64,000 bases of DNA from DAOUKH01 sp965207995 (GTDB taxonomy: Bacteria; Chloroflexota; Dehalococcoidia; SHYB01), in contig OZ242299.1 in NCBI GenBank assembly GCA_965207995.1, positions 496,001 to 560,000 of the forward strand, in the 5' to 3' direction. The notes beneath the pieces are model-generated. The model did no database searches. It had not been told where the DNA came from and saw only the letters and a list, made by a program, of their open reading frames with translations. A program made the translations under genes and the position numbers. Positions 15,441 to 23,756 of the stretch are shown here, piece by piece. Each line of letters starts with the position of its first letter. Position 1 is the stretch's first letter.

Positions 15441-16247
15441 CTACTTCCCTTGGCCCAAGGCCGCCGACTTTTCGTAGGCCGCGATCACTCCGTTCATCAC
15501 CGCGGAGCGGAAGCCGGCCTCCTCCATGGCGAGCAGTCCTTCCGCCGTCGTGCCGCCCGGTGAGGTGACTTGATCGCGCAGCGCCGAGGGGGAGAGGTCG
15601 GAGCCGTCGACCATCTTGGCGCTGCCGAGGACGGTGTGCGCCACGACCTCGCGGGCCATGTCGCGGGTCATGCCGAGGTAGACGCCGGCGTCGATCAGCG
15701 CCTCGATGAAGAGAAAGACATAGGCGGGGCCGCTCCCACTGAGGCCGGTTGCGACGTCGATGAGCTTCTCATTCGGAACGTAGAACTGCTTGCCCAGGGC
15801 GGCGAGCACTTGGCCGGCGAGGGCGCGGGCGTCCGCGCCCACCGAATCCGTCGCCGTCCACACCGTGACCCCCTCGCCGAGCTGCCCGGGCGTATTGGGC
15901 ATCGCCCGGACGATGGTCTGGTGGTTCAGCCGGTTGGCGATGACCCCAATCGTGGCGCCGGCGACGATCGAGAGCACCGTTTGCCCGCCGGCGACCGCGC
16001 CGCTCAGGCCGTCGAGAACTTCGGGCAGGTTCTGCGGCTTGACGGCCAGGACGACGAGGTCGGCGCCGCGGACGGCCTCCGCGTTGTCGCCGGTGACAGC
16101 GACGCCGTGGCGCTCACGCAGCTCGTTAAGCCGGGGCGCGATGATGTCGGCGACGGTGACCTCGGCGGGGGCCGAGACGCCGTCGCGCAGGACGCCGGTC
16201 AGGATCGCTTCGGCCATGACGCCGCCGCCGATGAACGCTAGCTTCAT
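15441..16247 (-). CDS. proC: Pyrroline-5-carboxylate reductase
   Basis: Reduces 1-pyrroline-5-carboxylate to proline with NAD(P)H. 268 residues. The N-terminal Rossmann motif is LAFIGGGVMAEAIL, VVLAVKPQN follows, and the C-terminal signature is ALRDQVTSPGGTTAEGLLAME. The start overlaps the yggS stop by one base (TAATG). The proline precursor genes proA and proB are not in the window. Confidence 0.95.
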   Translation of the reverse strand: MKLAFIGGGVMAEAILTGVLRDGVSAPAEVTVADIIAPRLNELRERHGVAVTGDNAEAVRGADLVVLAVKPQNLPEVLDGLSGAVAGGQTVLSIVAGATIGVIANRLNHQTIVRAMPNTPGQLGEGVTVWTATDSVGADARALAGQVLAALGKQFYVPNEKLIDVATGLSGSGPAYVFLFIEALIDAGVYLGMTRDMAREVVAHTVLGSAKMVDGSDLSPSALRDQVTSPGGTTAEGLLAMEEAGFRSAVMNGVIAAYEKSAALGQGK

Positions 16248-16945
16248 TATGTTGCCTCTCCCCCGTCTCCCGCCCCGGCGAAGATTGCGCGACCGATGCG
16301 GACCATCGTCGCGCCCTCCTCGACCGCCGCCTCGAAGTCGCCCGTCATACCCATCGAGATCTCCGTCAGTCCGAGGCGTTCGGCCGTTTCGCGCAACACC
16401 CGAAAGTACGGCCGTGCCTCGTCGGGCTTCTCGACCAGCGGGGCCATCCCCATCAGCCCGCGCACTTCGAGGTTCGACCGCTGTTGGATGCGTCGCGCCG
16501 CCTCTTCGATTTCGGTGAGGTCGAAGCCATGTTTGGCCGGTTCTCTCGAAACGTTGACCTCCAGGAGGACGGGGATGGGCGACGAGGCCAGCCCGTCGAT
16601 GCGGTCGGCGAGCCGTTCCGAGTCCACGCTATCGATTATATCGAACAGGCCGAGAGCGGCCCGTGCCTTGTTTCGTTGCAGGTGGCCAATGAGGTGCCAA
16701 GTGGCCGCCTCGCGCAGATCTTCGAGGTCGGCAAACTTGGCCTCGGCATCAGCGACGCGGTTCTCACCAAACTCGCGAAGGCCGGCGTCGTAGGCCGCCC
16801 GGACGCCCGCGGAGCCGGTAGACTTGGTGACGGCGACGAGCCGGACCGCGGCGGGGTCCCGGCCCGCCCGCTCGGCGGCGCGCGCGATGCGGGCGCGGAT
16901 GCCCGCGACATTGGCGGCGATCTGAGCGGCAGGGTCGATGGGCAC
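16247..16945 (-). CDS. yggS: YggS-family pyridoxal-phosphate homeostasis protein
   Basis: 232 residues, fold-type III PLP-binding barrel without known catalytic activity; keeps PLP homeostasis. LVAVTKSTG carries the PLP lysine, FGENRVADAEAK and WHLIGHLQRNKA are family motifs, and SMGMTGDFEAAVEEGATMVRIG-type C-terminal residues bind the phosphate. First gene of the yggS-proC-yggT run, a common bacterial arrangement. Confidence 0.94.
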   Translation of the reverse strand: MPIDPAAQIAANVAGIRARIARAAERAGRDPAAVRLVAVTKSTGSAGVRAAYDAGLREFGENRVADAEAKFADLEDLREAATWHLIGHLQRNKARAALGLFDIIDSVDSERLADRIDGLASSPIPVLLEVNVSREPAKHGFDLTEIEEAARRIQQRSNLEVRGLMGMAPLVEKPDEARPYFRVLRETAERLGLTEISMGMTGDFEAAVEEGATMVRIGRAIFAGAGDGGEAT

Positions 16946-17019
16946 GGCAGGGCCTCTGACGCCGAAGCCGGCTCTGCGTTGCGCGGGCTTCAGGCGCGTA
17001 TTACGATAGCATTCTCTGA

Positions 17020-17040
17020 AAGGCCCGCTCGAAGGGCCTT
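17020..17040. repeat. Hairpin upstream of the tRNA gene
   Basis: AAGGCCC and GGGCCTT form 7-bp arms with a 7-nt loop, 18 bases before the tRNA. It could be a processing or structural element of the precursor, or be incidental. Confidence 0.25.
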
Positions 17041-17058
17041 CGGTCCCTCTTCAAGTGT

Positions 17059-17133
<75 letters not shown>

Positions 17134-17278
17134 GCAGCCGCCTTCAGGGCCGATCACGCGCGCCTGGGAGCTCAGCCGTCGCGCAGCCGCCCCGATGAAC
17201 GATGGGGTGTTTGCTGTTTGACGCGCGGGGCAGTCGCCCGACCCGGCTTCAACACGACGATCCTGAATGAGTCCTGGT

Positions 17279-17344
17279 TTGACAATGACGCTCAGCGACA
17301 GTACGGTGGCCCGGTATTGACCTGATTAGCAGCGCCCTTATGCC
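17279..17344 (+). promoter_or_regulatory. Candidate promoters of the first importer operon
   Basis: TTGACA (17279-17284), 17-bp spacer, TACGGT (17302-17307), and a second option TTGACC (17317-17322), 16-bp spacer, TATGCC (17339-17344), both upstream of the substrate-binding protein gene. The -10 boxes are weak. The rest of 17134-17381 shows nothing else recognisable. Confidence 0.3.
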
Positions 17345-17381
17345 CGAGTGTCGGCATTCGACATTCGAAGGGAGGCCCTTG

Positions 17382-19172
17382 ATGAAGCTCCGTAGACAGT
17401 TCGTAGCTCTAGCCGGGTTGGTAGTCCTCGTTGCCCTTGTTGTAGCTGCGTGCAGCGGAGGGCAAGGCCCGCCAGGGCCCGCAGGACCGGCGGGGCCCGC
17501 GGGCCCGGCAGGCCCGCAAGGACCGGCGGGGCCTCAGGGGCCAGCGGGGGCTGAAGGGCCGGCGGGGGGCGACGCGATGGCCCCGACGGCCATGCCCGCG
17601 CCGACGGCCACTCCAGTTCCGGCCCCAACAGCAACGCCGGCGCCTGCCATGCCCGAGGGTGTGCGCGGCGGCACGTTGCCCATGCCTACGCTAGCAGCCG
17701 GAGGCAGGTGGGACCCGCACATCGCCACAGGGCTTTTCGATCTCGTCAACTTCGCGCCGATCTACAGCTCGATCATCGAGTACAACCCCGAGACGGACGA
17801 CGCGCTCGACATTCGAGGCGAGCTCGCCAGCGAATGGACGGTGAGCGACGACGGTGTGACCTACACGTTCAGCCTCGTCGACAACGTGCGGTTTATCGAC
17901 GGTGAAGTCCTGGATGCCGAGGATGTCGTCTTCAGCATCGACCGCATGGTTGCCGAGGGCAAGCGTGCCGGACAATTCAAGTCGTACTTCGAGAGCGCCA
18001 GACTTGTTGACAGCAGCACGGTGGAGGTGACGCTGCAATTCGCGACGCCACTCTTCATCAGCATGCTCGCCAACGAGTACGTGAAGGTCCTGCCCAAGCA
18101 CGTCGTGGAAGCGGGAACGGACGTGAACGTGGCGGTGAACGGCGTGGGCTCAGGCCCCTTCGTCTTCGATAGCATTGAGCAGGGTGTATCCCTCAAGTAC
18201 AGCCGAAACCCTGCCTACTTCAAGGAGAACCGGCCGTACGTGGACGCCCTGGAAGTCTTCACCATCCCGACTTCCACCGCCACCGTGGCGGCATTCAGGA
18301 CCGGCCAGGTGCTTGCCTGTTCGAGCCCGTTCTGCAACATTCCGAACCTCCAGGCCAAGGAGCTCATTGGAACTCTTGGCGACTCGCATCAGGTCTTCTT
18401 TGCCGGCCCCACCGGCTCGAGAGCGTTGGCGATGAACGTGAATTCTGCTCCCTTCGACGATCCTCGTGTGCGCACCGCGCTGAACCTTGTGCTGCACCGC
18501 CAAGAGGTGATCCAAATCCTGGGCGGCGAGTACCATCTGGGCGGCCCCTTCCCGCCTGACTTCTTCTTCTCAAGCAGCACGGAAGAACTTTCCCAGCAGC
18601 CCGGCTACCGGGAGAGTTCCCCAGGGGTGAAGGACCAGCGCGACATCGATGAAGCGAAGCGCCTGATGCAGGAGGCTGGGGTCGGGGAGCTGGATATCAC
18701 GCTCTACTGCTACTCGGCCAACGACAACCAACAGACCGCCGAGGTCGTCGCATCCCAACTCAATGACGCGTTCGGTTGGAACGTGGGGGTCCAGGCCGGT
18801 GGCTTTGGAGAAATCCTTACCATCTACGCCCAAGGCTCGTTCCAGATCGGCATCAGTTCCGAATCAATGCTCATCATCGATCCCGTCGTGGTATTCGACG
18901 GGATCTACCGGGAGAGCGGCACGCGCAACTACACCAAGTGGCAGAGCGACGCCATCGAGGCGCTGTACCACGAGCAGCTGTCCGGGACCAACGAGGAGCG
19001 CGCCGCCGTCGTGAAACAGGCGGAGGCGCTACTGATCGGCGCCGACACGCATTGGGCGGGCCTCCTCTGGGAAGTCAGCGCGAACATCATCGACAACAGT
19101 GTGCAGAACTTCCACGCGCCTTCGACTCTGTTCCAGAACACGAAGCACGAACACATCTGGATCGAACGTTAG
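17382..19172 (+). CDS. ABC substrate-binding lipoprotein, family 5 (oligopeptide type), with collagen-like linker
   Basis: 596 residues from an ATG preceded by GGGAGG. The signal ends in a lipobox (VVAAC, Cys24). Residues about 29-61 form eleven Gly-X-Y triplets (GPA, GPQ), and a Pro/Thr linker precedes the SBP_bac_5 fold, recognisable by ELASEWTVSDDGVTYTFSL, FIDGEVLDAEDVVFSIDRM and YFKENRPYVDALE. It captures an unknown peptide-like or organic ligand and delivers it to the two permeases that follow. The collagen-like segment is unusual for this family and recurs in the second binding protein. No ATPase gene is adjacent. Confidence 0.92.
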   Translation: MKLRRQFVALAGLVVLVALVVAACSGGQGPPGPAGPAGPAGPAGPQGPAGPQGPAGAEGPAGGDAMAPTAMPAPTATPVPAPTATPAPAMPEGVRGGTLPMPTLAAGGRWDPHIATGLFDLVNFAPIYSSIIEYNPETDDALDIRGELASEWTVSDDGVTYTFSLVDNVRFIDGEVLDAEDVVFSIDRMVAEGKRAGQFKSYFESARLVDSSTVEVTLQFATPLFISMLANEYVKVLPKHVVEAGTDVNVAVNGVGSGPFVFDSIEQGVSLKYSRNPAYFKENRPYVDALEVFTIPTSTATVAAFRTGQVLACSSPFCNIPNLQAKELIGTLGDSHQVFFAGPTGSRALAMNVNSAPFDDPRVRTALNLVLHRQEVIQILGGEYHLGGPFPPDFFFSSSTEELSQQPGYRESSPGVKDQRDIDEAKRLMQEAGVGELDITLYCYSANDNQQTAEVVASQLNDAFGWNVGVQAGGFGEILTIYAQGSFQIGISSESMLIIDPVVVFDGIYRESGTRNYTKWQSDAIEALYHEQLSGTNEERAAVVKQAEALLIGADTHWAGLLWEVSANIIDNSVQNFHAPSTLFQNTKHEHIWIER

Positions 19173-19193
19173 GTAAGAGCGGGATTCAGCAGT

Positions 19194-19223
19194 CCCCCCG
19201 CGAGCTTTAAGGCTCGCGGGGGG
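19194..19223 (+). promoter_or_regulatory. Strong intergenic stem-loop between binding-protein and permease genes
   Basis: CCCCCCGCGAGC and GCTCGCGGGGGG are perfect 12-bp arms with a 6-nt loop and no T-run. In importer operons such hairpins protect the 3' end of the binding-protein message and lower permease expression; that role is inferred here. Confidence 0.6.
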
Positions 19224-19332
19224 CGGAGTCTGGCAACGGTGCAGCGTGCGTAGCCGAAGACTCCGCACCTCAGAGTTGACCTGAGCCTTACGCAGCACTC
19301 GCGTCGAGGTGCTTCGGCGGGGATAGGGCCTG

Positions 19333-20292
19333 ATGCGAACCTATATTCTCAGGCGCCTCCTTCAGTTCATACCGGTCTTGATCGGTGTCTCCATTGTTAT
19401 ATTCATCCTCATGCGGATCGTCCCAGGGGACGTAGCGATCACCATTCTGGCCGGCCCTGACGGCTCGGGCTCGGTCGATCCCGTCGCCTTGGGGGAGCTG
19501 CGAGAGGAGCTCGGGCTCAACCAGTCGCTGCCCGCGCAATACGGCGATTGGATTTGGGGCTTCGTGCGGGGAGAGTGGGGGGATTCCTACCGCCACAACA
19601 CCTCCATCCTCACCGAGATTCGAACGCGGTTCCCACTGACGTTTGAGATGGCGACGCTCACCGTCATTATCTCGCTTCTGATCGCGCTGCCCGCGGGCAT
19701 CATCATGGCGATTCGGCAGAACACCTGGATCGACTACCTGGCCAGGATCGTAAGCATCGGGGGCCTCGCCATGCCGACCTTTTGGGTGGCGATACTGATG
19801 CTGCTGATCATGGTGGTCTGGTTCGGATGGAGTCCCCCGCTGGACTACGAGCACTTCTGGAACGACCCGTGGAAGAACATCCAGCAGGTAATCTGGGGCG
19901 CCATCGCCATGGGTTATCTGTTCGCCGCCATGTTCGCCAGGATGACGCGGTCGACATTACTTGAAGTATTGCGACAAGACTACGTGCGGACGGCATGGTC
20001 GAAGGGTCTCTCCGAACGCACGATCGTCGTGCGGCACGCGCTGAAGAACTCCCTCTTGCCCCTCGTGACCATCGTCGGCGTCCAATACGCGACGCTCCTC
20101 GGCGGCACCGTCATCATGGAGCGTATCTGGAACCTCCCCGGCCTCGGCTCAAGCCTTGTGGACGCCGTGGACTCGCGAGACATCGTCGTCGTTCAGAACA
20201 TCGTGCTCGTGTTCGCCGGTGTCGTTCTGTTGGTCAACCTCATCGTCGACGTCATGTATGCATGGCTAGACCCAAGAGTTCGCTACGGGTAG
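19333..20292 (+). CDS. ABC transporter permease, DppB type
   Basis: 319 residues with six predicted membrane segments. The N-terminus LRRLLQFIPVLIGVSIVIFILMRIVPGD is typical of the DppB/OppB half, and the EAA-like loop DYVRTAWSKGLSERTIVVRHALKNSLLPLV contacts the ATPase. It forms the channel with the DppC-type permease downstream (48-base gap). It follows the collagen-linker binding protein in the same operon. Confidence 0.94.
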   Translation: MRTYILRRLLQFIPVLIGVSIVIFILMRIVPGDVAITILAGPDGSGSVDPVALGELREELGLNQSLPAQYGDWIWGFVRGEWGDSYRHNTSILTEIRTRFPLTFEMATLTVIISLLIALPAGIIMAIRQNTWIDYLARIVSIGGLAMPTFWVAILMLLIMVVWFGWSPPLDYEHFWNDPWKNIQQVIWGAIAMGYLFAAMFARMTRSTLLEVLRQDYVRTAWSKGLSERTIVVRHALKNSLLPLVTIVGVQYATLLGGTVIMERIWNLPGLGSSLVDAVDSRDIVVVQNIVLVFAGVVLLVNLIVDVMYAWLDPRVRYG

Positions 20293-20340
20293 GCCGCCCT
20301 GGAGCCCACAACAGCCTCACATCCGATGGCCCACGAGTAG

Positions 20341-21258
20341 ATGACTTCGCACGGCGACACATCAGGTCCGGCACCGCGAAGCGTCTTGTCCGCCGGCCCT
20401 TCCCCGCTTGGCCGAGCGTGGAGGCAGTTCGCCTCGTTTTGCAAGGCCCAGCCCATGGGGGCACTCGGCCTCTTCTTGATTGCGTTCATCGCCGTTCTTG
20501 CCATCTTCGGCCCCCTGATCATCCCCAAGGACCCTTTGGACATCAACGCAGGGAGCACCTTTCAAGGGCCGCAGTGGTACAAGGGCTTCATCCTCGGGTC
20601 CGACCATCTTGGGCGCGACAACCTGAGCCGCATCATCATCGGATCAAGATCGTCCATCAGCATCGCCGTGATTTCCGTGTTGTCCGGAACGCTGGTCGGC
20701 GTCATCGTGGGGCTGATCAGCGGGTTCTATGCCGATTGGCGTGACGCGATCCTCCAGCGTCTCGTCGACGTGCTGCTCTCCTTCCCAATACTGGTCCTCG
20801 CCCTGGCGATCGTTGCGGTGCTGGGACGGTCCCAGCAGAACGTCATCATCGCCATCGCGCTCATCCAGGTGCCAATCACGGCCAGGGTCGTCAGGTCGGT
20901 AGCGCTCTCCGTCAGAACGATGGAGTTTGTGACGGCGAGCCGAGCGCTTGGCGCGGCCGATGCGCGCCTCTTGTTCCGGCACGTGGCACCTCAGACCTTC
21001 GCTCCGGTCATGATCGTCTTCACGTCGTTCTTGGGGCTGGCCATCATCATCGAAGCGTCGCTTTCCTATCTGGGGTTAGGCATACCTCCGCCTAACCCTT
21101 CTTGGGGGGCGATGCTGTCGGGGCCGACGATCCAAAACGTCGAGCGGGCGCCGTGGAACGCGGTCTTCCCCGGGATCGCGTTGACCTTGACGGTATTCGG
21201 CTTCAACCTGCTCGGCGACGCCTTGCGCGACACGCTCGATCCCAGGCTGCGCAGATAG
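20341..21258 (+). CDS. ABC transporter permease, DppC type
   Basis: 305 residues. A Ser/Pro-rich cytoplasmic N-terminus is followed by membrane segments, the GSDHLGRDNLSRIIIGSRSSI loop, and the EAA motif TASRALGAADARLLFRHVAPQ. Pairs with the DppB-type partner. The operon stops here; the DppD/DppF-type ATPases must be encoded elsewhere or shared. Confidence 0.94.
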   Translation: MTSHGDTSGPAPRSVLSAGPSPLGRAWRQFASFCKAQPMGALGLFLIAFIAVLAIFGPLIIPKDPLDINAGSTFQGPQWYKGFILGSDHLGRDNLSRIIIGSRSSISIAVISVLSGTLVGVIVGLISGFYADWRDAILQRLVDVLLSFPILVLALAIVAVLGRSQQNVIIAIALIQVPITARVVRSVALSVRTMEFVTASRALGAADARLLFRHVAPQTFAPVMIVFTSFLGLAIIIEASLSYLGLGIPPPNPSWGAMLSGPTIQNVERAPWNAVFPGIALTLTVFGFNLLGDALRDTLDPRLRR

Positions 21259-21292
21259 TCCGGCGACCGGCTCGGCCGGCGACCGACTATGG

Positions 21293-21652
21293 TTACACCG
21301 TTATGAATAGGGCGATGCGAGGCTCGTCGCCGATGCCTCTCGTCACGTGCCCTTCACCCTCGAGGTCCTCTCCGAAAATGATGTCGCCGGGGCCGAACTG
21401 CTCCTTGACGCCGTGCCCAACCTCGATCTCGACCTGACCCTGCAGAAGCACGACGTAGGTGCGCTCGGGAGCCGTGTGAAACTGCTCGGAGATATGAGCC
21501 CGGTTGGCCGAGGTTGATCTCCGCAGCATCACAGTCTTAGCCTGAATGGGCGGCAGACTCTCAAAGCCATCGTCGCCCAATTGGAAGTCGAGAGGAATGT
21601 CGTCCAAGTGGGAACGGCCGTCGGGGCCCGTATAGATTCGTCTTGCGCGCAT
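21293..21652 (-). CDS. Small cupin-domain protein
   Basis: 119 residues with AGGAGGA before the ATG. A single cupin barrel: motif 1 region HISEQFHTAPERTYVVLLQGQVEIEVG (acidic and His ligands around FHTAPERTYV) and motif 2 FGPGDIIFGEDLEGEGHVTRG. Metal-binding cupins act as dioxygenases, isomerases or regulators. Just downstream of two LLM oxidoreductases on the same strand (15-base gap), so it probably acts in the same pathway, perhaps as a small oxygenase or sensor. Confidence 0.75.
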   Translation of the reverse strand: MRARRIYTGPDGRSHLDDIPLDFQLGDDGFESLPPIQAKTVMLRRSTSANRAHISEQFHTAPERTYVVLLQGQVEIEVGHGVKEQFGPGDIIFGEDLEGEGHVTRGIGDEPRIALFITV

Positions 21653-21666
21653 TGTCTTCCTCCTGC

Positions 21667-22593
21667 CTAATCGAAGGCCGGCTTGACCTCCTCGGCGAAG
21701 GCCTGGATTGCGTCCCAGTCGAACGGCGCCCGGATTCCCAGGGTCAGCAGGTCCGCCCCGGCCTCGGCAAACGCGGCAACTTGTTCGACCGCCTCACTGG
21801 CCGACCCGACGATTGCCCCGCCCTCGAGGTAGGGAGCGGCGTCGATGAGGTCGCGGTAGGCTTGCCTGGCCTGCTGAGCGCCCCGTTCGTCCGCCCCCAT
21901 GTAGAAGCCGGCGTTGATGCTGCGCTCCACCTCGCTCGGGTCACGCTGCGCCGCCTCGCAGGCCGAGTCGACGACATGATTCTTCCGCCGAAAGGCCGCT
22001 GCCGAAATGAAGGAGGCATTCCATCCGTCCGCGAGGCGAGCCGCCATCGGCAGGGTGCGGCGTTCGCCCATCCCGCCGATCCAGAGCGGTAGCGCGGCCT
22101 GGACCGGCTTCGGTTCGCAGCGAGCAGCCTCGACCCGGAAGTGCTTGCCGAGGAACGTCGTTTGGTCTTGCGTCAGCATTCCCCTGACTATCTGGATGCT
22201 CTCCTCAAGGATGTCGAGTCTGACGCCCGCCCGGGGGAAGTGGAAGCCGTAGGCCGCATACTCCTCCGCGTTCCATCCGGCACCCAGGCCGAGGGTGACC
22301 CGGCCCCCGCTGATGTGGTCGATGGTCGCCGCCATCTTCGCCAGCACGCTTGGGGGCCGGTAGCCGGCGCAGAAGACGAGACACCCCACGCGGACCCTGC
22401 TGGTCTTGGCCGCCAGGGCGGCCATGGTCGAGACGGACTCATAGACCGGCCCTCGACCATCGCGGGAGGGCACCTCGAGGAAGTGGTCCCAGACGGAGAC
22501 CCAGTCGAAGCCGAGGTCCTCGGCCATCGTCCAGAGGCGCACCAACTCTTCGAAGCTGCAGTCCTGCTGGCCGATATGCAAGCCTATCTTCAT
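21667..22593 (-). CDS. LLM-class flavin-dependent oxidoreductase (first)
   Basis: 308 residues, luciferase-like (beta/alpha)8 barrel using FMN or F420. Hallmarks: MKIGLHIGQQDCSFEELVRLWTMAEDLGFDWVSVWDHF-type N-terminus, RVGCLVFCAGYRPPSVLAKMAATIDHISGGR and GLGAGWNAEEYAAYG. This architecture is typical of F420-dependent or monooxygenase members that are strongly expanded in SAR202-like Chloroflexota. It lies 35 bases from a second LLM gene, so the two are probably one transcript with the cupin and perhaps the upstream amidohydrolase. Substrate unknown. Confidence 0.9.
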   Translation of the reverse strand: MKIGLHIGQQDCSFEELVRLWTMAEDLGFDWVSVWDHFLEVPSRDGRGPVYESVSTMAALAAKTSRVRVGCLVFCAGYRPPSVLAKMAATIDHISGGRVTLGLGAGWNAEEYAAYGFHFPRAGVRLDILEESIQIVRGMLTQDQTTFLGKHFRVEAARCEPKPVQAALPLWIGGMGERRTLPMAARLADGWNASFISAAAFRRKNHVVDSACEAAQRDPSEVERSINAGFYMGADERGAQQARQAYRDLIDAAPYLEGGAIVGSASEAVEQVAAFAEAGADLLTLGIRAPFDWDAIQAFAEEVKPAFD

Positions 22594-22628
22594 ACGACTC
22601 GCTGGCTGAGGTGTTTACCCTCGCTGGG

Positions 22629-23651
22629 TTAGGCTGCTGCCTCTATGGCGTCGAGCACGGTCTGAACGTACCCTGCCTCGGTGAAGGGCGTAATCCCCGG
22701 CGCCCAGTTATGCAGGCCGGTGGGGAAGGGGTAGAGGATTGGGTAGTCCACGCCGGCTTCCCGGAACGCCGCCACTCTGCGGGGGATCTCGTCGAAGCCG
22801 GGGGCTACCGAAAGCGTATCGATCATGGCGTCCGAGACGTGTTCGCTCGCGGCGGCCGCGTCGCCGCGGCCCCATTCCCGCTCGAACCCCTCGGTCTCCT
22901 CATGGAAGCCGAGCTTCGCCATGTGTGCCCGGTAGTCGTCCACGCTTCCGTGGAAGGCGATGGTGTCCATCATCTCCCGCCGGGCCCGGTCCTCATCTCG
23001 GTGAGAGTTGCAGATGATGAAGCATGCCAGATCGATCTCGGCCGGGTCGCGGCCAGCGTCCCTGGCTCCTTCGGCTATTGCCTGCCTGACGCGCGCCACG
23101 TGGTCCAGGGTCGTCATGTGCAACACGACGCCGTCGGCCACCTCGCCGGCGATGCGGGCCATCTGCAGGCCCCGTACGCCGAGGTAGACCGGGACGCGCC
23201 ACGGGGCTCCTTCTCCCCGAAGGCGGAGGCCGTCGGAGGAATAGGCCCTGCCTTCGTACTGCACGGTCTCGCCGGCGAGCGCGCGGCGAATGATCGTGGC
23301 ATAGTCCCGCACCCGAGTCATGGGCTTTTCCATCGACATCGAGTGGAAGCCCTCGATCAAGCGCTTGTGACTGCTCCCAAGGCCGAGGATGAAGCGTCCC
23401 CCGCTGACGTGGTGCAACGTCAGGGCGCCCATTGCCAGCGCGGCGGGGGAGCGGGTGTAGACGTTGGCGACCGCGGTGCCGAGCTGGATTCGTTCAGTTT
23501 GAGCCGCAACCGCCGCGAGGTAGGCGAGGGCGTTCCAGTCGCGGTCTTCGTGCAGCCAGAGCCCGTAGAAGCCGTGGCCGAGCGCCTGCCGGGCGATGTC
23601 CACGGTCGTGGCCAGAGGGAGAGGGGCGTCGATCTGTACGCCTAGCCGCAA
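22629..23651 (-). CDS. LLM-class flavin-dependent oxidoreductase (second)
   Basis: 340 residues. Opens MRLGVQIDAPLPLATTVDIARQALGHGFYGLWLHED and carries QLGTAVANVYTRSPAALAMGALTLHHVSGGRFILGLGSSH, the flavin-binding core of the family, plus VPVYLGVRGLQMARIAGEVADG. The start is a TTG at 23651 with GGGAG eight bases upstream; the nearby ATG is out of frame. It diverges from the first LLM protein, so the two are paralogues rather than a recent duplicate. Confidence 0.9.
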   Translation of the reverse strand: MRLGVQIDAPLPLATTVDIARQALGHGFYGLWLHEDRDWNALAYLAAVAAQTERIQLGTAVANVYTRSPAALAMGALTLHHVSGGRFILGLGSSHKRLIEGFHSMSMEKPMTRVRDYATIIRRALAGETVQYEGRAYSSDGLRLRGEGAPWRVPVYLGVRGLQMARIAGEVADGVVLHMTTLDHVARVRQAIAEGARDAGRDPAEIDLACFIICNSHRDEDRARREMMDTIAFHGSVDDYRAHMAKLGFHEETEGFEREWGRGDAAAASEHVSDAMIDTLSVAPGFDEIPRRVAAFREAGVDYPILYPFPTGLHNWAPGITPFTEAGYVQTVLDAIEAAA

Positions 23652-23756
23652 CTCATGCGCTCCCGATCTCTAGTCATCAGGCACGGTTCGGGACGGTCGG
23701 CCCCGCCCGGCCGCTCCATCCGAGTCCGGCGTAACCGGCGCCCCGGCGGGCGTGGA

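Noticed and set aside
17458..17566. Phage tail-fibre collagen repeats or prophage remnant
   Set aside because: The Gly-X-Y stretch is part of a complete lipoprotein with a binding-protein fold; no phage genes are near.
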